Shown: one piece after another, positions 49,714-60,480 of the stretch
Numbering within the stretch: position 1 is the stretch's first letter
Layout: every line of letters begins with the position of its first letter
Assembly (NCBI GenBank): GCA_028456385.1
Contig: JALNQF010000174.1
Location: 28,660-92,659 of the forward strand
Direction: 5' to 3'
Source of the DNA: Ophiosphaerella korrae
Taxonomy: Eukaryota > Ascomycota > Dothideomycetes > Pleosporales > Phaeosphaeriaceae
DNA: 64,000 nt
Notes under the pieces: generated by a model
Seen by the model: the letters and a program-made list of their open reading frames with translations, nothing else
Told to the model about the DNA's origin: nothing
The model's database searches: none
Translations under genes and position numbers: made by a program

Positions 49714-52700
49714 CTACTTCATTACATGACTGCCTATCCAGAACTTCCTTGAGATATGGAACCAGGACCCATACAGAATGTATGGAGCCCAGTGTAGTGG
49801 TCGATCGATGTACGAATCTTTGGCAGCTATCATCTTCTTTACTGTATCCTGCATAGCATATGCCAGATTAATGACAATGCAAGTGCCATCCTTACTTTCT
49901 TGCCTTTCCATTTGCATAGCAATCTCATCGTACAGAGCCTCGCTGAACACGCGCGCAGTGCGACTATCGACAGGCCATAGTGTCCCGAGCACAGATGTAG
50001 CCCCCGCATAGAGCCAGGCTGGAATAAAGCCCAGTGGCTCGTTTCCCGGTGCATGGTCTTGTGACCCGGACTCGCACGCAATGAGTGTGACATGCGGAGC
50101 GTTGGCAGAGAGGTTCATCATAAATGCATCAGATACGGTCAAGTCGCTTACTGGGTAGATGGTATCGCGGTGAGTAGCTACCTCTCCGATTGATGTCTGG
50201 GTTAACATCTTACTGAAATTTGACATTGCCGTGCACTCGCCTTTAGTATCGGGCATTGCTAGCTGTAACCGCGACTGAAGAGGATCACTGGTGTCGAACA
50301 TGGCATGCCCATGGTAATGCAGCCATCTTGATTGTGCACCTAGTTCCTGTACTGCTTCCTTGGTCGCATCAGCCCCCTGGACGGTTCTAAAGCCAAATTT
50401 AGTTTCAAGCTTTTGGGAATGCTCATAAATGAGCTCCTTCTCTGTGTGATCAGATTCCCCGTCGCCCTCCCGAATGGCGAACATGACCGGGTTCATAGGG
50501 CCTTCAGCTAATGAACGATCTCGCACAGCGGCAACTGCCCGCATATGACAATGCCTAAACATCACTGCGCTCGAACAGTAGATTACCGGGTTTCGTTCAA
50601 TAAGAGCACGGTATTCTGGTTTGCTCTTGAACCTCACGGCGTGGAGCGGGACCTGATGGAGCAAATCTATTGGTGATAGTATGAGGAGGTCGTCCTCATA
50701 TGTGAGTTCAAGCAATGGATCGACGAGGCCATGCAATTCCCGCAAGGTTTGTTCTGCATTGTTTCGGGCTAGTGGTGGAGTTATCCGAATGGCAGGGTCA
50801 AAAACACGTGCGACCCAATTTCTGATGATTGTCAGGTCGATTTCGAGAATCCTATGATCTACAGTACCGTCGAGGCGTCGAACAAAAAGCACGATCTGGT
50901 CTTCGCCCTGCCAAGATGTGATGAAGAACCAATCAACATATTTGACACGTTCAGGCGGAATGTTGGACAATTTCAAGCTCTCTTCCAGATCATCCATACC
51001 TAGACGAGCATCAAAGACACCCTCTCGAATATCCAGCAGCTGCGCAAGTAGCGGATGCTCTCTCATTTTTGTCCGATGTTCATCTGCGCGGCGTCGAAGT
51101 TGAATGTAATCTTGCGGCGTTGCAGATGTGATTGCTGACATGAGCTTTGTCTCCTCATCCAATAGGGCTTCTGCATTTTCATCATTTTGTATCGCCCCAG
51201 CAAGGCCATCAGGGATCGAAGCACGTAATCCGAAATAATCGGACAAAGCTCTTGCTTTGCCCCGCTGCAGCCACTCCCATGCTCTCGAAACATTCCCAAG
51301 CTCCAGTGCTGCATGGACAGCATTGGCATATAACTTTCTGGTGTCAGGCTCGCTTGCAATCTGGCGCTTCTCAAGCAACGAGTCTATGCGTTCGAGTGTC
51401 AGCGAGCTTCGACGTAAGCTATCACAGAAAAGCTCAGTGTTCTCTAGCTCAGTAAAGAACGCTTCTATAATTTGCTTGCGTAAATCGGAGTCGGGAACCC
51501 AGGACAAAATCTCATAGAAGTAGTTTGTGCTAGTAACCATAGCCCCCGAGCCACCGGTCTGCCGGTATAAGATGAGGGCCTCATTCGCCAATCCCAAGGC
51601 TTGCATCACGTCGTCGAAATCAGGGGCCGGATTGCTGACTTGATCATGCCTATAAGCTGTGAGCTTCATATGGAATCTCATCCTATAAGCACTTGATGCT
51701 CGAATACACTCTTGCGCTATCTTGAACGGCATTGGAGGTGATTGTGCACGCTGCGCCTCGAGAGTTTGCATGGACAATACTACAGCATCATCGTATTTAT
51801 GTTCAGTCCAAGCATTTGCAAGAAGTAAGTCTTCCGTCCCAGTGAGTGGTAGATGATGTTTTTCAGCAAGGGCTCTGGCCCGAGTAAACCATCCATTGCT
51901 GAGCCCTGGCAGTTGATGTTGTGTTGCTTGCCTGGCTATCATCATGCACTTTTTTATCGCCTGTGTGTAGTTTCCGGCTGCTTCATCGACCAATTCCCAC
52001 CCTGTCAAGCAAACAAATGTGTTTGCCAAGTGAATCGAAGCCATGACAGGATTCGATTTTGCAGCAGTAGCTTGGCGGGATCTAACCATACTCAACCCCA
52101 TGACTGCATCAGACAGGTCGTCATAATTACTCGATAAGAGAAGCTTCCGAATGGCTTTCTCTCCTGCCTCCACGGCCTTCGGAAGATTGCCTACGTTGGC
52201 GTATGCACCCTGAAGAGATATATAAAGTAGACCCTCCATTCTTGGTGTTATCTCTGGTGGGAGGAGGATCAGATAATCTTCTAGGCTTTGCCGCGCATAG
52301 CCGTATTCTGGAGCCCGAACAAGCGATTGTGCCATGGTATTGACGAACAGTACAATCTTCATGAACTCTGCACCAATCTCATTGATCTTGTCCTCGATCT
52401 TCTGGATCATCTTCTGCGTCTCTTCTTTGATAGGACCCGTTTCGTCGCTCACGGGTATAGCAAACATAAGGCATCTAATTGCCTGTTGATAACATGCTCT
52501 CTCAAAATAAAGTCCTGCAGCGGAGATCTTCCATGACAATTTGTCCTGGAGGGGTTTCTTTTTCGCCACGGAATCGATCTGTACATCCATTAGGTCTATC
52601 AATCCAAACTCATGCTTCGACACTTTGAACAGTCGTTCCGCTGATTCGACATGGGCCTTAGCCTCTTGGCTCATGTCAGCTGCAAACATAGTCTGGGCTA

Positions 52701-53582
52701 TGTCAAGATGTGTGAATGCTAGTTCAGCAACCAAGGCAGTATCTTTCAAAGCATCAGCGAGCTCTCTGAGTGTAGCAAGATCTGAATTCCGGTCGTCAAT
52801 CAAACCAATTCGGAAGTGCACGAGCACCCGGGCTTCTCGAAAGAAAGTTTGAGCCAGGCAATATTTAAAAAGGGAGTCAGCCCAATCAACAGCTGCTTGT
52901 TTTGTGGAGGTTTCGTTAAGCAAGCCATTTTCGGATGCAACGACTCGAATCTTATGGTACCAGAACGAGAGCAACAGCTAGAAGTTTTTCAGGTAGGGTT
53001 GGATCGGCTAGGTCTGGGTTGGTGCTTACAAGATAGTGAGCCTCGTTTGACCATTTACCCAAGCCAAACAATGCCTCCTGAATGCTGCTGATGAGATCTA
53101 ATCCAACTATGAGGCCCTGGAAATTTCGAACAACGATACTACTGGGAGCTGCGACTTCATGAGCGTGAGGAGATTAAATCAAGTTAGCGCGCCAGTACAA
53201 ACTCACCACCCATGTGCAGTTGCAAGTTTTGGATTCTCTGGCAAGCTTTCAAAGCTGTTTGAATAGCTCCATGTCGAGAAATGTTGACGTAAGTGGTCAG
53301 TAGTGCTAGGCACATGTTTTTGGGGTCCCAGTTCTTAGATGTGAAGTCACCATTGACATCATCGTTTTCGAAAAGATGCACATTACCCAATTGACATGCA
53401 TCGGATGCAAGGATGTAATGACCTTGGGTCACATACAAAGAAGCGACTTCAATAGCTATGCATATATCTTGACGGACAGCAGTTGACAAACCTGAAATGT
53501 ATTGGTGGGCCTGAATGTAACGTCCATGTCGCCGAAAGTCTATTATGGTCGAACGAATGCTATCGATATCCATGGAAGCCAT
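49714..53582 (-). CDS. TPR-CHAT domain protease-like protein, 3 exons, 1252 aa
   Basis: Large cytoplasmic-type protein with an N-terminal helical repeat array and a C-terminal CHAT (caspase/separase-like cysteine peptidase) domain. Exons: 53582-53207, 53148-53030, 52977-49714. Introns are 58 nt (GTGAGT, CTAAC branch, CAG) and 52 nt (GTAAGC, TAG). The big exon has no ATG at its start, only TTG, so the real start is the ATG at 53582. Residues 1 to about 850 are TPR-like helix pairs (for example WEWLQRGKARALSDYFGL near 745, typical of TPR-CHAT proteins). CHAT spans about 910-1237: LLILSPIDLLHQVPLHAV, LHYHGHA with the likely catalytic His 1054, LIACESG with the likely nucleophile Cys 1133, then GFIPAWLYAGATSVLGTLWPV. 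Both catalytic residues are present. No NACHT, HET or ankyrin domain seen. Divergent from the gene at 53990. Confidence 0.9.
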
Positions 53583-53989
53583 TGTTGACTATGGGCCGGA
53601 CCTAGCAATACAAGGGACCGTCCGGAGCAGCTGGGCTCGGCGCCAGTTGAGGCCCACGATGCGGTGCTTCGTCTGCTGGATAATGTCGGACATCCAATGC
53701 TTCAACACGTATGTAGAAACTTCAGGGCTCCATGCGCGTGTAGATAAATATGTGCTCCCTACCTAGTGGATTTGAAGCAAGAGGGTACAGCTTCGTTGCA
53801 TGCTCTCTGCATTTCAACTTTTATATATAGCTCTAGTTATAGCTTTATCTTTGTAATGTTAAAATTGCGCCAAGCGGGGCATGGCGCGCACGGACACGTT
53901 AGATCTCGGCGGGGGAAATAGTCCCCACCTTTCGAAACGCTGGCAGTTGACAAACATTAACAATACCCTCAACTAGACAAATACATCCC
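53583..53989. promoter_or_regulatory. Divergent promoter between CHAT gene and 308-aa gene
   Basis: 407 bp between two ATGs pointing apart. TATA-like TATATA at 53822-53827. A GGGG...CCCC inverted repeat at about 53911-53926 and a TTCGAA site at 53933 are possible factor sites. The arrangement would allow co-regulation. No direct evidence for the start sites. Confidence 0.5.
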
Positions 53990-54916
53990 ATGTCTGACAT
54001 TCTTAATGCAGACTTTGAGACTGAGTTCGCACTCGACGAGGCGACTGAAGTTCCTCAACTTGGAATCAAGCCAAGTGCCAAAGTTAACAGAAGACTGCTC
54101 ACGCAAGACAAGATAGGTTCAACATCATTCAGTGCTACCCTTAGCCGCGTCCAATACGGTACATACAAGAATTCACCGGCATGCCTTGTAGTCATTGACT
54201 TCACGTTCCGCTTCAAACCAAAGACAGCGTCTCGATACGAGCAAGCCCAAATTGAGGTCGCATTCACGCGAGCCCTAGATCCAAGTAATCCCAAACTCCG
54301 AAACACAGACCCGGATCTGGATCCCAAAGTGGTGAAACTCGCCCCAAAGACAGTATATGGCCAAGTCAGAACAACTGAAGTAAGCAAGACTATGGAGATT
54401 ACAATACCTACAATGTTCGAGAGTCCGATTGGAATTTCAACAGGGGTAGAACTCCATGCCGGCATGGAGCGCACCATGCATGAGGAGTCACGTATGGAGA
54501 TACATGGGCAGCTTTTCGAGGATAATGACCACGTTGAAGGCGCGCATGCGGTATCATGGGATTTGTTTGAGAATCGTGCCCAGAAAGACGGTATATTGCG
54601 GAATTTTCGAGGAGTTGTTATCCTCGATACACCTTTAGCAGAGCCTATGTGGATGCACGTGACTGTCAAACCGTCCGTCGCTTTCTCCATTAATCCTCTC
54701 CGGTTGTTCGACAAAAATGACACTTTCGTTCGTCTGCTTCAACTAAACGATGCCCCGGTGTTACTTGACGGGAAAACGCCGAAGAGGGATCAGGAAGATC
54801 TCGGCTGTGATGATTTCTCATCATCTGCGTTTCCGTGGCCAAAACTTCTACGTATGCCGGTTGAATACCAGGTTAGCATTCTTGAAAAAGTCATCCTTGC
54901 ATATCATAGCATCTAA
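53990..54916 (+). CDS. Unknown beta-rich protein, 308 aa, single exon
   Basis: Intact intronless gene starting at the ATG 53990, stop 54914-54916. No signal peptide or transmembrane helix. Three parts can be seen: residues about 45-105 with strand-like stretches (ACLVVIDFTFRFKPK, AQIEVAFTRAL); about 115-230 with alternating polar/hydrophobic residues and Ser/Thr/Gly-rich segments (TMEITIPTMF, GISTGVELHAG, RMEIHGQLF, VSWDLFENRAQKDGI, RGVVILDT); and a tail from about 255 (VLLDGKTPKRDQEDL, then an amphipathic end VEYQVSILEKVILAY). It resembles a family of fungal hypothetical proteins with a VYG...RMEIHG...VSWDLFEN core, which I know only as uncharacterised. Divergent from the TPR-CHAT gene, which makes a protease-substrate or effector link plausible but unproven. 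I do not identify it as a gasdermin from sequence. Confidence 0.85.
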   Translation: MSDILNADFETEFALDEATEVPQLGIKPSAKVNRRLLTQDKIGSTSFSATLSRVQYGTYKNSPACLVVIDFTFRFKPKTASRYEQAQIEVAFTRALDPSNPKLRNTDPDLDPKVVKLAPKTVYGQVRTTEVSKTMEITIPTMFESPIGISTGVELHAGMERTMHEESRMEIHGQLFEDNDHVEGAHAVSWDLFENRAQKDGILRNFRGVVILDTPLAEPMWMHVTVKPSVAFSINPLRLFDKNDTFVRLLQLNDAPVLLDGKTPKRDQEDLGCDDFSSSAFPWPKLLRMPVEYQVSILEKVILAYHSI

Positions 54917-55086
54917 CAGAGATTAGAGTGAAGTATCGGTGGAGACTGATCCCTGAGAGCATTGTAATGTCCAATGGTTGTTTGCATCTGAAATGGTTGA
55001 AAATATGCACCCTAAGCCTTCAACAGCGTGTGTCATGCTCTTTGATCATCTACTTGTTGTTTATCAACTGTGTAATCTACACGTGC
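54917..55086. other. Intergenic region between convergent gene ends
   Basis: 170 bp between the stop of the 308-aa gene and the stop of the truncated minus-strand gene. It should contain both polyadenylation signals. A 70-codon ORF here opens with GTG and resembles nothing, so it is not called. Confidence 0.5.
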
Positions 55087-55287
55087 CTAGTCCGGGCCAT
55101 ATTCACTATCCAGCCCGAGCTTCCTAGTCTGTTTAGCTAAATGCTTCTTAGCCTCCTCCTTGTGTTTCGAGAAGTTATCGACAAGGTTGTCTCTAGAGCA
55201 AAATCAATTCACTACTAATCTACTAGCTTATGATTATATACATACTGTATCTTTGAGTTATATTCGTTCAGCTCCTTGCTATTCTAT
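55087..55287 (-). pseudogene. 3' end of an unidentified gene, cut by an LTR
   Basis: Two exons joined by a 53-nt intron (55193-55245; donor GTATGT, acceptor TAG). Exon 55287-55246 encodes NSKELNEYNSKIQ and exon 55192-55087 encodes DNLVDNFSKHKEEAKKHLAK, then QTRKLGLDSEYGPD and a stop at 55087-55089. The charged helical tail and clean splice sites argue for a real former gene. The sequence upstream of 55287 is the LTR at 55288-56101, so the 5' part is lost or displaced. Family not recognised. Confidence 0.55.
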
Positions 55288-56101
55288 TGTTAGATAAGAT
55301 GCGCAATCTGAATATAATGCACAATCCGGAGTTTAAGAGACCTAGATGCCAGCTTATTAGTGTCCGATTTCAGAGTGCTTTGAACTTGATTGGAAACGGG
55401 TGAAGATGGATTGAATAAAGTGATTAATTTGATTGATTTGAGTAACTGATTGAAATCTATGATTTCTCCTTCTCGGCCCTTTGTGCCAGTCTATATATCC
55501 CCTTCCTCTGCAGTTACAACTCGGTGGTAAGGAGCTGTTATCTCGAGTTTCGTAGTTGACTAGTGTATCAGCTCTACACGGTCAGTTCATGACGTGATGA
55601 GCTATCATGCCGATGATATCTGGACTAGGGCAGACCTTGATTCTCCAGTTGTCTTTAGTGCGGAGATGCGCAGTAGTTGAGTTAATGCGCAGTGGTTGAG
55701 ATGATGCGCAGTGGTTGAGATGATGCGCAGTGGTTGAGTTGATGCGCAGTCTCGATTCTCATCTGAATCTCACATGCTGGCTCAACGTCAGTTCTAGCGA
55801 CGTCACAGCTGGCGCGGCTCGCCGCGTCTCAGCTGGCAATATCGGAGCCGGTGCTCTATGGTTGAGTTAGAGGCGAGCTAGTATCGTGCACTAGCATCGC
55901 AGATCGGTCGCCATCGCCGATCTCCAACGTCACCCAAAGCTCACAAGCTAGCTGAGTAAGCCAACTCACAAGCTCTATCTCTAAGCTAAGTCGAGATTGC
56001 GATCTCAGCTTGGCGCAGTGTTAAGCGCGAGCACTCGTTGCGCTAGAGCTCTAGCAGCAGCTCGTAATCGTTGCACTGTCGCGGCAGCTCGTAATCTAAC
56101 A
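55288..56101. repeat. 814-bp LTR, not RIP-mutated, no target duplication
   Basis: Begins TGTTAGAT and ends ATCTAACA, perfect 8-bp inverted tips with TG...CA ends, as in an LTR. GC-balanced with normal CpA/TpG. Contains four 19-bp tandem repeats. Flanks differ (TCTAT left, ATAAG right), so it is not a simple solo LTR. Base composition changes to RIP-type AT-rich exactly at 56102. Its tips match those of the RIP-mutated LTRs A-D but its body does not. Confidence 0.68.
55666..55751. repeat. 19-bp tandem repeat, 4 copies plus a partial
   Basis: Unit ATGCGCAGTGGTTGAGATG starting at 55666, 55685, 55704 and 55723, then a 10-bp partial copy. Units differ at one to three positions. Inside the non-mutated LTR. 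Confidence 0.9.
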
Positions 56102-57545
56102 ATAAGCTTATTAATTTAAGTCTAGATTTCATTAAGAAGTACATAATATATTACCTAGTACCCCTTAACCTCTACTAGCTATAAGTAAGCTAAGAATCTC
56201 TTCTACTTATTTACTTGTAGTACCCTTATAAAACTATTAGTAGTTATCTCTATTAATTAAATATATTCTACTTTTATCTAGCTAGTAGTTACTTCTTACT
56301 TTAGGTAGTAATTATACATATTAATTTACTATAGTTTAGTTTAGAGTTTATCTACTTCTTTAGTAACAAGCTAAATTAATTAAGTATTATTCTAGTAGAT
56401 AGGAACTTAAATTATAAGTAATTTTTTTATAGCCTATTTAGTAGTTCTAATACTAAAATAGCGTCTTTTACTACTTATAATAGAGCTAATAGTTTAGCTT
56501 TAGATATTTATATTATTACAATATCTTATTAAGTATCTTTCTATATAGTAAAGCTATTAAAGTATAAAATAATATATTTCTAAGAGCTTTATATCTCTAG
56601 TATATTATCTAGAAGTAAAGTATAACTTATAATAAAAAATATATTACTTCTATAAAGCTAAAGAGCTTAGTATTTTAACATATTCTACTACTACTCTAGC
56701 TACCTTACTACTCTAGTTACCTTACTACTCTAGGTACTTTACTACTCTAGCTACTTTACTACTCTAGTTACTTTACTACTCTAGTTACTTTACTACTCTA
56801 GCTACTTTACTACTCTAGCTACTTTATTAAAATTTACGTACTAGTAAGTATTTAATTAATAATAAGCTATATATAACTTTAGAAATTACTTTAAAAAGAA
56901 AGTAGACTTAATATTATGTCTAATTTAATTAATTTAAAAAAAATACTAAGTATATATAAGAATTTAAAGTTATTTTAAGACTTTTACTAAACCCTTTAAA
57001 GCTACTTTAAAAGTACTCTCTCTATAAGTATAATCTATTAACGTTAATATAAGCTCTTACTTTTAAAATAGTAGTCTCTTATTTAATAGATCTATAGCCT
57101 TAATTAACGTAGATTTCTACTCTATATTATTAACGTATAACGTATAGTAAATATTTACTAACTACTTATAGCTAATATCTTCTTCTACTTCTTTTAATAA
57201 GTAAGAACTAAGTAGATTAATAGATTAAGAGCTAGTCTAAACTTTAGATAAAGTAAAATAGAAAGCTCTACTCTTAGCGCGCTAAGTATAAAAACCTAGT
57301 CTAAATTAATATATAGTTTAAATATATATAAAAAATATACTAAGTATATAAGATACTAAATAAGAATATATATAACTTTAATAAGACTAAGTTTATAATA
57401 GGAGTAGCTTCTAATTCTAAAGTTATTATAAGTTTAGATATAATTAGTTAGGCTATTACTATATAGCTAAGAAAATATTACTAGAGTATAATAATTAAGT
57501 ATATTAATACGTTTAGTTAGTTAATCCTACTCTTTATTATCTTAG
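56102..57545. other. RIP-mutated repeat DNA with 17-bp minisatellite
   Basis: AT-rich, no open frame of note. The stretch 56118-56180 is a diverged copy of 58060-58120 (AGTCTAGATTTCATTAAGAAG against AGTCTTAGATTTTATAAAGAG), so the two areas share a repeat family. Origin not identified. Confidence 0.4.
56690..56826. repeat. 17-bp tandem repeat, about 8 copies
   Basis: Unit TTACTACTCTAGCTACT repeated about eight times with C/T variation (GCTACC, GTTACC, GGTACT, GCTACT). The variable positions are those expected from RIP-type C-to-T change. Confidence 0.88.
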
Positions 57546-57996
57546 TATTAGATTTATAGTTATAAAATTAATAGATATAAACTTAAGTAAGTAAAGAGTT
57601 AATTTATTAATCTCTATTTATCTATCTCGAACCCTTTGCTCTATCTATATATCTACACTATAGTAGTCTTAGCTAGGTCTTTTAAGAGAGTAGTTAGCTA
57701 GATCGTTAGTACTTATTCTATTAAGGTACTAGTCTCTTTATTATATTAGGTATCTAATATATTCTATCTCTTTATATATAAGATCCTTTATTTAGATCTT
57801 TTATTTATATAAGTTAAGTCTGTAATCTTTTTAGATATAGTAAAGTTAGTAGCTTAGTAATTATTTCGCTTATACGTTAAGCTAATTTAATTACTATACT
57901 AGCTTAAACAAGCTAATTAATAGATTCTAGGTATTCTTAGAATCTATTACGCTTCTCTACGTATATACTATTACGTATCTAATTAGGTATCTAATA
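57546..57996. repeat. LTR copy C, TGTTAGAT family
   Basis: 451 bp, TATTAGAT...ATCTAATA, same orientation as 48263-48720. Flanks CTTAG and TACCC do not form a target duplication. Its left flank does not match that of copy B, so it is a solo LTR or the other end of an element. Confidence 0.68.
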
Positions 57997-58621
57997 TACC
58001 CCTTTAGGTTAGAAACTTATTAGTAAGCTAGATATTTATAAGATAAGTACAAAATTATTAACGTAGTCTTAGATTTTATAAAGAGGTACATTATATATTA
58101 TTTAGTATTCTTTTACTTCTATTAGTCTAAGCTAATTTAAATAGCTTTCTTATTATAAAGTAGACTTTACGTAAAATAGCTCTAAGAGGAATAGTAACTA
58201 ATAGATTAAAAGAAAGTAAATAGTAAATAGAGAGCTAGCTAAGAGAGAAGTATCGAAGCTATATATACTAGGTAACTACTTAGTAAGCTAAGTAGTTACC
58301 TAGTAGCTAGTAAATTTTTTAGCTAAAGAAGTATATTAGTAAGTTTACTTTATACTCCTTTATAGTCTTTTAGCTAAGAGAGTATATTAGTAAGTTTACT
58401 TAGTACTCTTTTATACGTCTCTTTCCTCTTAAAAAGTAAATCCCTAGAGCTAAAATAAAAGCTTATACTAGACTATTTCTATAGTATATAGTAGATAGCT
58501 CTAATATAAGCTAAGAAAGTTAATTTAAGTTAAGTTAGTTAAGTATAACTAGTTTAATACAAGTATAAAGGTAAGGTTTTTATAGATTTTAGTAGGATTT
58601 TTAATTTCGCGTAACTTCTAT
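57997..58621. other. RIP-mutated spacer with a short tandem duplication
   Basis: AT-rich, no gene. A segment of about 60 bp (TTAGCTAAAGAAGTATATTAG... ) is duplicated side by side at about 58319-58435. Confidence 0.4.
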
Positions 58622-59172
58622 TATTATAGGTTGCCTTGTCGTTAACTACAAGTAGCCTTTCTAGAGTATTAGTAGATTAAAAGTTAATAGTAAAAGCTTG
58701 TATAGTAATCTATAATAACTAAGAATAATAGTTAATTTATATATACAATGTTAAGTATTAGCGTTCTATAGTTAGAGGATTAAATTACTAATACTATTCT
58801 AATAATACGTATTATTATAACTATATACTTATACTAATCTATTTGTATAATATTATAGATTACTTCTAATCTATTATATATAATTATAGATTACTTTAAT
58901 CTATTATATATAATTATAGATTACTTTAATCTATTATATATTATTATAGATTACTTCTAATCTATTGCACGTAATTATAGATTACTTTAATCTATTATAC
59001 GTTATTATAGATTACTTCTAATCTATTATACGTAATTATAGATTACTACTACGTGTCCTAATTATAAGTAGTTTCCTAATTAAGGTTATTACCCTACTCG
59101 TCCTATACTTTATTAGTATCTAAGTTAAGACTAATTAGTTCTATCTCGATTTCTCTTATTACACTTATAATA
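58622..59172 (-). repeat. Solo LTR of the element 6 family, expanded
   Basis: 551 bp against 460 bp in element 6. Perfect target duplication TCTAT (58617-58621 and 59173-59177), so a true solo LTR left by LTR-LTR recombination or equivalent. The extra length is additional copies of a 31-32 bp module ending TAATCTATTATA (58850-59045). Confidence 0.9.
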
Positions 59173-59177
59173 TCTAT

Positions 59178-60480
59178 ATACAAAACGTATTAACTATAAA
59201 CCTTTTTTTACTACTTTAAACTTATAATAATAAACTTAAACCTAAAAGTAGTTATAGGTACTATATAGTAAGTAGAACTTTTACAAAAATAGTAATTATT
59301 TACGTAATTTACTAGATAGAAAGTTTTACGTAAATAAAGTATACTATATAGGTAGGTCTTTACTATAGAGCCTTTAGGTAACTAGTATTTATATAGTATT
59401 ATAGCTATTAGGTACTAAGATCTTTTAAAAAAAAGCGCCCTAAGTATAAAGTACTTATACTAATTTAGTATAAAGAACTAAAGCTATCTATTAGCTAAGT
59501 TTAGTAAGCTTAAGCTTCTTTAGTATTAAAGAACTAGCTAAGAGGTATACGTAGTATAAGTAGTGTTAGCTACTTAGAGTTATAAAAGTAATACTAAAAA
59601 GCTATATTATACTTAGTAAATTCTTCTACTAGCTCCTAAGTAGGCTTTAGGTAGCCTATCTACTAGACTAAGTACTACTATCCTACGTTTTTTCTATATA
59701 ATTTATATTTTATATTTATAATAGCCTTTATAAAATATTTAGTATATATACTACTAGATTTATTTTATATAAAGATAAGCTCTAGCTAAAGTAGGTCTTA
59801 ATCTAGTAGAGGCTTCTAGTATCTAGGGCGTAAAAGTCTAAAGTAAAATACTAGAAATATACCTTTACTAGTTAAATTAAGTAAGAAGTTAAGCTTATAA
59901 GTGTATTTATTATAAATTATCTTAGCTATAAGATAAGGTCTTACTTATTAATAGTCTAGTTTTTTAGGAAGTCTAAGTATATTCTAGTAGTATATACTAA
60001 TATAAACTAGTTCTTTAAGTTTATATACTAAGCTACTATATTAAGTAGTGTTAGCTTATATAAGCTACTCTTTTATACCTAAAGTAGCTTTTCTTTAATA
60101 TATACTATAAAGTTACTATATACTATAAGTAGTTTATCTACCTAGATATATTATTTACGTTAAAAGGAGTTAAGTAGTTAATTATTCTTACTAAGGTAAA
60201 TCCTACTACGTAGGTAATAGCTTAGGTCTACTAAAAATAAAGTTATTCTTATAATAGTATTAACTATATTATTAGCTTAAAATTTAGCTATATATAGCTA
60301 AGATACCTAGTTATCTTATATATAATTTATATATTACCTTAGAGATATTTTTAGTAATTAATTAGCTTACACTATTTAGCTATTAGTCTTCGAGTAGTAT
60401 ATTGTAGAAATCTTTTATAAAATATAGAGTTAAGAGTATATATAGCTCTAAAATTAGGTAATAAATATTAGGCCTTTATT
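59178..60480 (-). pseudogene. Gypsy pol fragment: integrase C-terminus (GPY/F) and chromodomain
   Basis: Minus strand. Near 59965-59830 it reads KNQKLDY..VRPYLIAKIIYN, then KGIFLVFYFRLLRPRY (stops marked by dots), the GPY/F module at the end of chromovirus integrases. Near 59760-59590 it reads YTKYFIKAIINIKYKLYRK, then YLV..IGYLKPT.ELVEEFTKY, a chromodomain. This differs from the chromodomain of elements 1-6, so it is another gypsy lineage. Stops fit mutated Gln/Trp codons. No RT is visible; the fragment stands alone. Confidence 0.65.

Noticed and set aside
49714..52974. A 1086-residue protein starting at 52974
   Set aside because: That codon is TTG, preceded by a TAG that lies in an intron acceptor. 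Splicing to 53030-53148 and 53207-53582 gives an ATG start and continuous TPR sequence.
49778..53766. Plus-strand and other-frame ORFs inside the CHAT gene
   Set aside because: Frames opposite to or shifted from a long, domain-bearing exon; no independent support.
54055..54723. 222-codon minus-strand ORF within the 308-aa gene
   Set aside because: Antisense shadow of the intact plus-strand gene; composition is that expected from reverse-reading its codons.
54928..55140. 70-codon plus-strand ORF after the 308-aa gene
   Set aside because: Starts with GTG, no similarity, and overlaps the spliced minus-strand fragment that reads better.
48263..57996. Gene island 2 as cargo of one large element bounded by LTR copies B and C
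   Set aside because: B and C have the same orientation, but neither has matching 5-bp flanks and their adjoining sequences differ, so independent insertions are simpler.
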